Assembly: GCA_035288405.1 (NCBI GenBank)
Contig: DATEAK010000324.1
Location: 1 to 5,791, forward strand
Direction of reading: 5' to 3'
DNA: 5,791 bases
From: JACPSX01 sp035288405 [NCBI: bacterium]
Lineage (GTDB): Bacteria > JACPSX01
Made by a program: the position numbers and the translations under genes. Below are positions 1 through 5,791 of the stretch, one piece after another (position 1 is the stretch's first letter; every line of letters begins with the position of its first letter). The notes beneath the pieces were generated by a model that was not told the origin of the DNA, ran no database searches, and worked only from the letters and a program-made list of their open reading frames with translations.

Positions 1-1503
1 GTGGAAATTCAGTATGAGAGGAACGACATCGATTTTCATCGCGGAACTTTCCGGGTACGGGGCGACATCGTTGACATCTTCCCGGCTTACGAGGAAGACA
101 TGGCGATCCGGGTGGAATTTTTCGGAGACCGGGTGGAGGGAATTTTCGAAATCGATCCGCTGCGCGGAGAAGTCCTGCGCCGCTTGAGCAAAATCCACCT
201 CTACCCCGCCAGCCACTACGTCACCACTCGCGAAAACCTCCTGCAGGCCATCGAGAGCATCAAGAAGGAGCTTAAGGAGAGATTGGCGGAGCTCGAAGAG
301 CAAAACAAGCTTTTGGAAGCCCAGCGCCTGCAACAGCGAACCCGGTTTGATCTGGAAATGCTCAAGGAGACGGGGATCTGCCCCGGAATCGAAAATTATT
401 CCCGCCACCTGGACGGCCGTCTGCCGGAGCAGCCGTCCTGGGTTCTGCTGAACTACTTCCCGCCTGATTTCCTCCTCTTTGTCGACGAGAGCCATGTCAG
501 CATTCCTCAGATCGGGGGCATGTACCACGGAGACCGCTCCCGCAAGGAGACCCTGGTGGAATACGGGTTCCGGCTCCCCTCCGCCCTGGATAACCGTCCA
601 CTGCACTTCCAGGAATTTGAGGCGATGGTTCATCAGACGGTTTACGTGTCGGCCACCCCGGGCGAGTACGAACTAAAAAAAAGCGGGGGCCTGGTTGTGG
701 AACAGATCATCCGCCCGACGGGACTCACGGATCCGGAGATCGTGGTCAAGCCCGCCAAAGGACAGGTCGATGATCTCCTGCACGAAATCCGGCAGCGGGT
801 CGAATGGAAGGAAAGGGTCCTGGTGACGACCTTGACCAAGCGGATGGCTGAAGAGCTGACCGAATACTACCAGGAGCTGGGGGTCAAGGTGAAATACCTG
901 CACTCGGACATCGACACACTGAAGCGGACCGAGATTATCCGCGACCTTCGCCTGGGGTCCTTCGACGTGCTCATCGGAATTAACCTCCTGAGAGAAGGGC
1001 TTGACCTCCCCGAGGTCTCCCTGGTGGCCATTCTGGATGCAGATAAGGAAGGGTTCCTGCGCTCGGAACGTTCCCTGATCCAAACGATCGGCAGAGCCGC
1101 GCGCAACGTGCGGGGGCAGGTGATCATGTACTGCGATCAAATGACCAAGTCCTTGGAAAAAGCACTGGGGGAGACCAACCGCCGACGGGAAATCCAGCGG
1201 CAGTTCAACGAGGACAACGGTATCACTCCGGAGACGGTGGTCAAATCCATCGCCGAATTACTGACCACGATTTACGAGGCCGATTACGTCACCGTACCCG
1301 TGGTCTCGGAAGAAACTTCGGAATACATTTCCCCGGAGGAACTTCCCAGAAAACTGAAAAAGCTCCATCAGGAAATGAAGCGAGCCGCTGCCCGGTATGA
1401 CTTCGAAAAAGCTGCGGAGTTGCGTGACCAGATCCATACGCTGCAGGCGTGTAACCTCGAAATCCCCGTCCCCGCCGGCAACGGCAAACGCAAACGGCGA
1501 TGA
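1..1503 (+). CDS. uvrB: UvrABC excinuclease subunit B (UvrB), 5'-truncated by the window edge
   Basis: UvrB is the DNA-damage-verifying helicase-like subunit of nucleotide excision repair. It is loaded by UvrA and recruits UvrC for dual incision. The visible 500 residues are the C-terminal three quarters of a protein normally about 670 aa long. The first codon (GTG) aligns with an internal residue about 176 positions into E. coli UvrB, so it is not the start. Walker A and the DNA-wedging beta-hairpin lie off the window. Visible here are the DESH box (residues 162-165), SATPG (217-221), [18 protein letters not shown] of helicase domain 3 (273-290), [20 protein letters not shown] (326-345) and QTIGRAARN (361-369). 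A C-terminal UVR motif (about 447-482, [10 protein letters not shown] then [12 protein letters not shown]) is the UvrC-binding coiled coil. The protein ends in a basic tail, GKRKRR. The stop is TGA at 1501. uvrC follows on the same strand after 204 nt, so the two are probably co-transcribed. Family assignment is essentially certain. Confidence 0.97.
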   Translation: MEIQYERNDIDFHRGTFRVRGDIVDIFPAYEEDMAIRVEFFGDRVEGIFEIDPLRGEVLRRLSKIHLYPASHYVTTRENLLQAIESIKKELKERLAELEEQNKLLEAQRLQQRTRFDLEMLKETGICPGIENYSRHLDGRLPEQPSWVLLNYFPPDFLLFVDESHVSIPQIGGMYHGDRSRKETLVEYGFRLPSALDNRPLHFQEFEAMVHQTVYVSATPGEYELKKSGGLVVEQIIRPTGLTDPEIVVKPAKGQVDDLLHEIRQRVEWKERVLVTTLTKRMAEELTEYYQELGVKVKYLHSDIDTLKRTEIIRDLRLGSFDVLIGINLLREGLDLPEVSLVAILDADKEGFLRSERSLIQTIGRAARNVRGQVIMYCDQMTKSLEKALGETNRRREIQRQFNEDNGITPETVVKSIAELLTTIYEADYVTVPVVSEETSEYISPEELPRKLKKLHQEMKRAAARYDFEKAAELRDQIHTLQACNLEIPVPAGNGKRKRR

Positions 1504-1534
1504 CGACGGAGGCGACGATAACAAGATCTTACGG

Positions 1535-1680
1535 GAGGAGGGGCGATCCCCCCTCGGGCGACTTAGATTTTTGCCCGTAAGTTATCACATGGCCCTTCCG
1601 ACAATGAATGGGATCTAGATGTTACACGATAGAACATCCGAGCAAAAATGTACTGGAGCCCGAGGGGGACGCCCCTCCTC
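1535..1680. repeat. 146-bp imperfect inverted-repeat element between uvrB and uvrC (MITE-like or structured RNA)
   Basis: The outer arms are 1535-1559 and 1658-1680. The left arm starts GAGGAGGGGCG and ends TCGGGC. The reverse complement of the right arm is the same except for two single-base gaps in the central C run. Complementarity resumes further in: ATTTTTGCCCG (1567-1577) faces CGAGCAAAAAT (1639-1649) with one mismatch, then decays towards a loop of roughly 40 bp containing the palindrome ATCTAGAT (1613-1620). Complementarity stops abruptly outside 1535 and 1680, as expected for terminal inverted repeats. I could not find a convincing target-site duplication. Each outer arm can also fold on itself (GAGGGG/CCCCTC). 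The element has no transposase gene and no coding content. It could be a miniature inverted-repeat transposable element or a large hairpin in the uvrB-uvrC transcript. The repeat itself is certain; its nature is inferred. Confidence 0.75.
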
Positions 1681-1707
1681 ACTCGGAGCCCACGAAGAGA
1701 CAGCCAG

Positions 1708-3981
1708 GTGAAAACGGAGACTTTGCTGGAACAGGTGGAGCAATTTCCCCAATCGCCCGGCGTCTACCTGATGAAGAACCGGACCGCCAAGGTCGTTTAC
1801 GTGGGCAAGGCCAAGAATCTCAGGGCCCGGGTGCGCTCCTACTTCCGGGCCTCGGGGGACGGCCGCATGCAGATCCGCTTCTTACTTCCCGTGGTCACGT
1901 CGATCGACTTCGTGGTGACGGACACCGAGAAAGAGGCCCTGCTCCTGGAAAATAACCTGATTAAAGAACACCGTCCCAAGTACAATATCAATTTCCGGGA
2001 TGACAAAGACTACGTCAGCATCAAATTGAACGTGAAGGGGCACTACCCTCGCCTGACGATCGTGCGCCGCCCCCAGAAGGACGAGAATCTCTACTTCGGC
2101 CCCTACTCCTCGGCCTATTCGGCCCGGGAAACCCTGCGCTTCATCCAACGCAATTTCCCACTGCGTTCCTGCACAGATAATATTTTCCGGAACCGCACCC
2201 GTCCCTGTCTTTACTATGAGATCAAAGAGTGTGTGGGGCCCTGCCTACCGGGTCTGACAACGGACGAAGAGTACCAGGATCTCGTGAAGCAGGTCACCCT
2301 ATTCCTTCAGGGCCGCAAGGAAGAGCTGGTCCGAGAACTCAAGGACAAGATGCAGACGGCCTCGGAAAAACTCGCATTCGAGGAAGCCGGGCACTACTAC
2401 CGCAAGGTCCAGGCGATTGAGCAGACCGTGGAGCCGCAAAAAATCATCTCTTACCACTTCCGGGATCAGGACGTCTTCGGCTATTACCGGAAGGACGGCG
2501 AAGTCGTCGTGGAGCGTCTTCTGGTGCGCAGGGGAAAATTAACCGAAGCCAAATCGTTTCTCTACACGAACCAGGTCCTTCCGGACCCCGAGATCCTGGA
2601 TTCTTGCCTGGAGCAGCACTACCTGGGGGAGAGTTTCATTCCTCAGGAGATCCTGCTCCCATTCCCCGTCGACGGAACTGCAGCGCTGGCCGAAATTCTC
2701 CATGAGCGCAGGTCCAGGCCTGTGGAAATCCTGGTCCCCCGGCGCGGCCAGCGGCGCAACCTGATCCACATGGCGAACAAGAATGCCGAGCTGGCGCTCC
2801 AGCAGGCCCACAACCGGGAGGAAAAGCGCCTTGCTGTCCTCGCCCAGATCCAGACCAAGCTCCACCTGCGAAACCTGCCTCACCGGATCGAGTGCTTCGA
2901 CATCTCCAATATCATGGGGAAAGAAGCGGTGGGCTCCATGGTCTCTTTTGTGGATGGAGAGCCCGACAAAACCCGCTATCGTCACTTCCGAATCCGCACC
3001 CTATCCACACCCAATGACTATGCCATGATGCGGGAGATTCTGGAGCGCCGCTACCGCAAGGCCATCGAGGAAACGGACCTTCCGAACCTGATCCTGATTG
3101 ACGGAGGCAAGGGACAACTCGGTATTGCCCAGGACATTCTGCGGGAGCTTGGAATCGGTGAGCCTGACCTGGCCGGCATCGCCAAGAGTCGCCTCCAGGA
3201 CGTGCCGGAAGGAAAAGGGAAAGTCTGGAGCGCAGAGAAATTCTACCTTCCCGGCCGCAAGAATCCGGTCCTCCTGCCCACGAATTCGGAAGCCCTCTTG
3301 CTTTTACAACGGGCGCGAGACGAAGCCCACCGGTTCGCGATCACCTACCACAAGAAGCTGCGCGGGAAGGAGCGTCTGCGCTCTCCGCTGGAGGATATCC
3401 CCGGTATCGGCCGCAAGCGAAAGCGCGATCTCCTGAACACCTTCGGTAGCTTGCAAGGGCTCCAGGAAGCAACTCCGGAGGAGATTGCCCGGGTGCCGGG
3501 GATCGGACAATCACTGGCATGGGAAATCCATGCCCGCCTGCACGCGATCGGAATCGAAGAATCGGAGAAAGATGCTCCCCGGGAAAGTGCAGCTGGAGGC
3601 GGGTCGGGTAGGCGTGGAGATCATGGAGGTCCTGGACGAAAGCGATACCAGACAAGGGGAAATGGGATGGAGATTTGCGTCACCGAAGTAAAGAAAAAGC
3701 TGGAGCAAGGGGATGACTTCGTGCTGCTTGACGTACGCGAACCCGAAGAGATAGCCATCGCTCGCATCGATGGGGCGATTCACATTCCCATGGGAGACAT
3801 TGCGGATAGGGTTCATGAACTGAATCCGGGCAAGGAGATCGTCGTTTTTTGCCATCTTGGAATACGCTCGGAGAAAGTCAGGAAATTCCTGTTTTCGCTG
3901 AACTATTCCAGGGTGAGGAATATGACGGGAGGGATCGATGCCTGGTCTCGGGAAGTGGATCCTTCCGTTCCCGTTTACTAA
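1708..3981 (+). CDS. uvrC: UvrC excinuclease subunit fused in frame to a C-terminal rhodanese domain
   Basis: UvrC makes the 3' and 5' incisions around a lesion bound by UvrB. From GTG 1708 the product is 757 aa, against about 610 for E. coli UvrC. The N-terminal GIY-YIG nuclease has SPGVYLMK (16-23), YVG (31-33), R39 and LENNLIK with E81 (3' incision). Cysteines 155, 167, 175 and 179 match the family's Fe-S-type set. The UvrB-binding UVR motif is about 202-240. The RNase H-like 5'-incision domain keeps D398 (ECFDIS), D437 (PNDY), D465 (LILIDGGKGQL) and H541. Tandem helix-hairpin-helix motifs are IPGIG (564-568) and VPGIG (596-600). UvrC homology ends near 615. A Gly/Arg-rich linker (about 618-653) and a full rhodanese domain (654-757, active-site C715) follow. 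Start choice: the MKTETLLEQVEQFPQSPGVY-type N-terminus suits the family, while the upstream ATG at 1648 would translate the inverted repeat. The SD is weak (GAAGAG, 8 nt upstream). UvrC identity is certain; whether the fusion protein is really made is less so. Confidence 0.9.
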   Translation: MKTETLLEQVEQFPQSPGVYLMKNRTAKVVYVGKAKNLRARVRSYFRASGDGRMQIRFLLPVVTSIDFVVTDTEKEALLLENNLIKEHRPKYNINFRDDKDYVSIKLNVKGHYPRLTIVRRPQKDENLYFGPYSSAYSARETLRFIQRNFPLRSCTDNIFRNRTRPCLYYEIKECVGPCLPGLTTDEEYQDLVKQVTLFLQGRKEELVRELKDKMQTASEKLAFEEAGHYYRKVQAIEQTVEPQKIISYHFRDQDVFGYYRKDGEVVVERLLVRRGKLTEAKSFLYTNQVLPDPEILDSCLEQHYLGESFIPQEILLPFPVDGTAALAEILHERRSRPVEILVPRRGQRRNLIHMANKNAELALQQAHNREEKRLAVLAQIQTKLHLRNLPHRIECFDISNIMGKEAVGSMVSFVDGEPDKTRYRHFRIRTLSTPNDYAMMREILERRYRKAIEETDLPNLILIDGGKGQLGIAQDILRELGIGEPDLAGIAKSRLQDVPEGKGKVWSAEKFYLPGRKNPVLLPTNSEALLLLQRARDEAHRFAITYHKKLRGKERLRSPLEDIPGIGRKRKRDLLNTFGSLQGLQEATPEEIARVPGIGQSLAWEIHARLHAIGIEESEKDAPRESAAGGGSGRRGDHGGPGRKRYQTRGNGMEICVTEVKKKLEQGDDFVLLDVREPEEIAIARIDGAIHIPMGDIADRVHELNPGKEIVVFCHLGIRSEKVRKFLFSLNYSRVRNMTGGIDAWSREVDPSVPVY
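3667..3981 (+). CDS. Single-domain rhodanese-like sulfurtransferase, nested at the 3' end of the uvrC frame with its own possible start
   Basis: Rhodaneses move a sulfane sulfur through a cysteine persulfide. This 104-aa segment is a complete single-domain rhodanese. It has a VTEVKKKL start helix, the LLDVREPEE CH2A-type motif (about residues 20-28), GAIHIPMGDI (36-45), the active-site loop FCHLGIRS with C62, and the typical ending GGIDAWSREVDPSVPVY. Stand-alone family members often begin just where this ATG lies, and AAGGGGA (3654-3660) sits 6 nt upstream as a fair SD. The same codons continue without a stop from uvrC, so the domain may be made as part of the fusion, as a separate protein, or both. 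Being the last plus-strand gene beside excision-repair genes gives no clear hint of its acceptor; the physiological substrate cannot be read from the sequence. Domain identity is very secure; independent translation is an inference. Confidence 0.55.
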   Translation: MEICVTEVKKKLEQGDDFVLLDVREPEEIAIARIDGAIHIPMGDIADRVHELNPGKEIVVFCHLGIRSEKVRKFLFSLNYSRVRNMTGGIDAWSREVDPSVPVY

Positions 3982-3983
3982 AT

Positions 3984-4121
3984 CGATTCTTTTGCAGCTG
4001 GGAGGAAAAGCAGGCAACCCTCGGGAAGCGGGTTCTCCTGTTCACCGGAATGACCACCGAGACCTGCGTGGAATCCACAGGGCGGGACGCTTTTTCCCGC
4101 GACTATGAAATCATTTTTTAA
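3984..4121 (+). pseudogene. Remnant of an isochorismatase-like cysteine hydrolase gene
   Basis: In the frame ending at TAA 4119-4121, the stretch 4026-4118 reads KRVLLFTGMTTE, then TCVESTGRDAF, then SRDYEIIF. This is the signature around the catalytic cysteine of the isochorismatase / N-carbamoylsarcosine amidohydrolase family (a hydrophobic strand, TG-x-x-T-x-x-CVE-[AS]-T-x-RDA, then an aromatic/acidic turn and another strand). NRFF (3981-3992) lies roughly where the family has its FF/FY element, so similarity may begin just after the rhodanese stop. The family's N-terminal catalytic Asp and Lys are missing, and the last 40-50 residues are gone because the frame stops after EIIF against fbp. 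There is no start codon with an SD before the motif. Codons are ordinary for the window (gag acc tgc gtg gaa tcc). I read it as a decayed gene truncated at both ends. The motif match is by eye only, and a chance reading frame is the alternative. Confidence 0.6.
4082..4119 (+). terminator. Possible weak terminator hairpin between the convergent genes
   Basis: GCGGGA (4082-4087) pairs perfectly with TCCCGC (4095-4100) around a 7-nt loop. A T6 run lies at 4114-4119, but about 13 nt after the stem rather than directly behind it, so this is not a textbook intrinsic terminator. Reading the minus strand, no T run follows the stem. Its position, between the uvrBC-rhodanese unit and the convergent fbp gene, is where a terminator is expected. 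It also overlaps the hydrolase remnant, so the pairing could be incidental to that old coding sequence. Confidence 0.3.
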
Positions 4122-5131
4122 CGAAGACCGCGGACGAACTCTTCGGCCAGAGAAACCTCCTCCGGGCTCCCGATGATCACGGGAATTCTTTGGTGGAGGC
4201 TCTCCGGGACAATGTCCAGTATCCTCTCGGTTCCCGTGATCGCTCGTCCCCCAGCGTGTTCCGCGATGAAAGCCATGGGGGCAACCTCGTAGAGAAGCCT
4301 CAGCTTCCCCGCCGGGTTCTTCGAATCGGCTTTTTCGCCGGGATACAGGAACACTCCTCCCGTGAGGAGGGTACGATGGAAATCCGCCACCAGAGAGCCC
4401 ACGTAGCGGGCGGAGTAGGGCCTTCCGCCGGCGGGATCGTGGGCCTTCAGGTAATCGATGAACCGGCGCATCTCGGGATGCCATTTGTGATAATTTCCCT
4501 CGTTGGCGCTGTACGTGTTGCCCCTGGCCGGAATCCGCAGATTTTCGTGAGAGAGGAGAAATTCCCCGATCCCTGGGTCAAGCGTAAAACCGTTGACGCC
4601 GTTGCCCGAAGTGTAAACAAGAACCGTGCTCGATCCGTAAATCACATAGCCTGCCGCAATCTGCTCCGAGCCCCTGCGCAATAGATCCTGCAGGTTCCCC
4701 CGAACGCCCTCGGTAACCCGGCGATAAACGGAAAAGATGGAGCCGATCGTTCCGTTTACATCGATGTTCGATGAACCATCCAGGGGGTCGAACAGGAACA
4801 CATATTTCGCCTGCATGTATCCCTCGGGCAAATACAGGGGTTCCTCCATCTCCTCGGAAGCCAGAGTTGAGACCAAGCCGCTCAATTCGAAGGCCGAAAC
4901 GAAAACCTGATTGGCGTACTGATCGAGTTTTTGTACCTGTTCACCGTGGATGTTCATTTCCCCCGTCAAGCCTAGAATGTCGACCAAGCCGGCCCGGGTC
5001 GTAGCCCGGGAAATCATTTTGGCAGCCAAACCGATCTGTGCCAGCAGAGTGGTGAACTCCCCCGTCGCTTCCGGGTGTCCCCTCTGCTCTTCGATGATGT
5101 ACCGGGTCAGGGTGATCCCCCTGCGGCTCAT
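4118..5131 (-). CDS. fbp: Class I fructose-1,6-bisphosphatase
   Basis: The enzyme hydrolyses fructose 1,6-bisphosphate to fructose 6-phosphate and phosphate in the cytoplasm. This is the committed step of gluconeogenesis and also a Calvin-cycle reaction. The 337-aa length is normal for class I. The N-terminus is the usual GITLTRYIIEEQR. Metal ligands are in SEE (E93, E94), the FDPLDGSSNID box (114-124, with D115 and D118) and E282 of YEVAPMAFIAEHAGG. Substrate-contact segments include ANEGNY (209-214) and RYVGSLVADFHRTLLTGGVF (242-261). The ATG at 5131-5129 has a good SD (GGAGA, plus-strand 5139-5143, 7-nt spacing). The stop is TAA at 4120-4118. The gene lies 59 nt downstream of the sspB-like gene on the same strand, with no obvious terminator between, so it is probably expressed from the promoter at 5767-5739. 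All catalytic residues appear present. Identity is very secure. Confidence 0.97.
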   Translation of the reverse strand: MSRRGITLTRYIIEEQRGHPEATGEFTTLLAQIGLAAKMISRATTRAGLVDILGLTGEMNIHGEQVQKLDQYANQVFVSAFELSGLVSTLASEEMEEPLYLPEGYMQAKYVFLFDPLDGSSNIDVNGTIGSIFSVYRRVTEGVRGNLQDLLRRGSEQIAAGYVIYGSSTVLVYTSGNGVNGFTLDPGIGEFLLSHENLRIPARGNTYSANEGNYHKWHPEMRRFIDYLKAHDPAGGRPYSARYVGSLVADFHRTLLTGGVFLYPGEKADSKNPAGKLRLLYEVAPMAFIAEHAGGRAITGTERILDIVPESLHQRIPVIIGSPEEVSLAEEFVRGLR

Positions 5132-5190
5132 GTGGTTTTCTCCGAAAAAGAAGCCTTATCCGGCACGGAATCGGGGCAAGACTCTGGTTG

Positions 5191-5673
5191 CTATTTGATC
5201 AACCTGAGGTGCCCCCGGGCGGATTTTCCCGGCAGGGTTCGGCGTTTCCGCTTGCCCCCGGCCAATACCTTCAGAGCCGGCCCCGACTTCTGAACTTCGA
5301 CTTGAGGATTCAAAGAGAGTACGGAATCCGGCTCCCGCAGGATTTCCCGCTGAACCTCGACAGGGACATGGCTCGTCCATACAACGCCTTTGAACGTATG
5401 CGGGTTGTAAGCTCCCCAGAGGGAGGAAAAAGGAATAAAGCAGGAAAACGGGCGGCTATTGAACGATAGGGTTGCTGAAATTCCTTCGGGAGTTACCTGG
5501 ACGGAGGTGGGAAATCTCAGATTCACAATGAGCTTGAGCCCGGGATCGTCCTTATGGACGGGGGGAACCTGGACATTTTCCTGGCGGGCATCGAGGCAGA
5601 GCATCACATCCCCCTCGGATAGGAGCTGAGTGACAATTTCCTCTTTGCTGCTGGAAGAGGTTTCTCCTGCCAC
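5191..5673 (-). CDS. sspB: SspB-like ClpXP adaptor (stringent starvation protein B family)
   Basis: SspB proteins tether selected substrates, classically ssrA-tagged peptides from stalled ribosomes, to the ClpX unfoldase and so speed degradation by ClpXP. This 160-aa protein has the family core at about residues 10-92: VMLCLDARQENVQVP (the strand ending in a V-x-VP turn), LKLIVNLRF, then ISATLSFNSRPFSCFIPFSSLWGAY, the pattern of the SspB substrate-binding fold. A variable, basic tail (about 96-150, with GGKRKRR) follows. The last residues, RGHLRLIK, closely resemble the E. coli SspB ClpX-binding tail, which ends ALRVVK. A core, flexible tail and terminal ClpX-docking peptide is the known adaptor layout. 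The GTG start (5673-5671) is supported by GGGAGA at plus-strand 5681-5686, 7 nt away. It is the first gene of the presumed operon with fbp. Its substrates cannot be told from sequence. Family assignment is by eye, but the core and tail agree. Confidence 0.8.
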   Translation of the reverse strand: MAGETSSSSKEEIVTQLLSEGDVMLCLDARQENVQVPPVHKDDPGLKLIVNLRFPTSVQVTPEGISATLSFNSRPFSCFIPFSSLWGAYNPHTFKGVVWTSHVPVEVQREILREPDSVLSLNPQVEVQKSGPALKVLAGGKRKRRTLPGKSARGHLRLIK

Positions 5674-5738
5674 GGATTGTTCTCCCGAACCTTACACGCC
5701 GGCACCCCTCGGACACTTTCCGGATTCGGAGCACACCC

Positions 5739-5767
5739 AATATATCCATTTCTCGTGCGGGGTTCAA
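5739..5767 (-). promoter_or_regulatory. Sigma70-type promoter for the sspB-fbp unit
   Basis: On the minus strand, TTGAAC (plus 5767-5762, 4 of 6 consensus matches) is followed after exactly 17 bp by TATATT (plus 5744-5739, 5 of 6). Transcription would start near 5732, leaving a 5' leader of about 60 nt before the GTG of the sspB-like gene. I see no operator palindrome overlapping it. The rest of 5674-5791 holds no gene that I can support. Confidence 0.55.
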
Positions 5768-5791
5768 TCCCTAGATTTTCACCCTCCTCTG

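Noticed and set aside
1-3. GTG at the window edge as a true uvrB start
   Set aside because: The sequence aligns with an internal part of UvrB; the ATP-binding N-terminal domain is missing, so this is a cut-off gene and the GTG is an internal valine codon.
673-1140. 155-aa minus-strand open frame inside uvrB
   Set aside because: It lies wholly antisense to strongly conserved UvrB motifs and has no recognisable domain; it is a shadow of a GC-rich coding sequence.
1531-1686. Target-site duplication flanking the inverted repeat
   Set aside because: The flanks ending ACGG on the left and starting ACTCGG on the right share only partial similarity; this is not enough to call a duplication.
1648-1707. 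Upstream ATG start for UvrC, adding 20 residues
   Set aside because: The extra residues would be encoded mostly by the right arm of the inverted repeat, do not look like a UvrC N-terminus, and have no convincing SD. GTG 1708 gives the normal family start.
3511-4017. 168-aa minus-strand open frame opposite the UvrC linker and rhodanese
   Set aside because: It is antisense to the conserved rhodanese domain, shows no family motif and has no supported start; treated as a shadow frame.
4010-4039. Hairpin CAGG/CCTG with AACCC/GGGTT inside
   Set aside because: It is imperfect, has a large loop and no T run on either strand, and lies in the hydrolase remnant; not supportable as a terminator.
3978-4484. 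168-aa minus-strand frame overlapping the end of fbp
   Set aside because: It overlaps fbp on the same strand in a different frame; the composition is Arg/Pro/Gly-rich, typical of an out-of-frame reading.
5757-5774. tRNA T-arm-like GGGGTTCAATCC on the plus strand
   Set aside because: The T-stem has a mismatch, and no anticodon arm, D-arm or acceptor stem could be placed around it. The bases are better explained as the -35 box on the other strand.

Overview
The window looks like a chromosomal housekeeping segment from a moderately GC-rich Gram-negative bacterium (high-50s percent GC by eye, G/C-biased third codon positions). The proteins resemble Proteobacteria in the broad sense. A deltaproteobacterial-type lineage is the best guess: an SspB-type ClpXP adaptor, a class I fructose-1,6-bisphosphatase and a small rhodanese ending in GGIDAWS-x-EVDP-x-VP-x-Y. 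No taxonomic search was possible.

Plus-strand half (1-3981): nucleotide excision repair. The window opens inside uvrB; about 176 N-terminal residues, including Walker A, lie outside it. After a 204-nt gap comes uvrC, whose best start is GTG at 1708. The gap holds a 146-bp imperfect inverted-repeat element (1535-1680), which could be a MITE-like insertion or a large RNA hairpin. UvrC is complete and retains its catalytic residues, but it has no stop codon after its helix-hairpin-helix domain. The frame runs through a Gly/Arg-rich linker into a complete rhodanese domain with an active-site cysteine. The product is a predicted 757-aa UvrC-rhodanese fusion. The rhodanese also has its own plausible ribosome binding site and ATG (3667), and the linker looks more coding-like in the next frame. 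The fusion may therefore be recent, or may result from a single indel.

Junction (3982-4121): a short stretch still encodes the catalytic-cysteine signature of the isochorismatase-like cysteine hydrolase family. It lacks both the N-terminal part and the C-terminal end, so it is read as a gene remnant. Its stop codon shares the TTAA at 4118-4121 with the stop of the convergent fbp gene. A small GC-rich hairpin lies inside it.

Minus-strand half (5791-4118): a likely two-gene operon. A sigma70-type promoter (TTGAAC, 17-bp spacer, TATATT) at 5767-5739 precedes a 160-aa SspB-like adaptor (GTG start, good SD) that carries a C-terminal ClpX-binding-type motif. Sixty bases further on is fbp, class I fructose-1,6-bisphosphatase (gluconeogenesis or Calvin cycle), also with a good SD.

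I see no CRISPR array, tRNA, rRNA, complete transposase gene or recognisable new multi-gene system. The points worth a second look are the UvrC-rhodanese fusion and its odd linker, the intergenic inverted repeat, the hydrolase remnant, and the sspB-fbp pairing.
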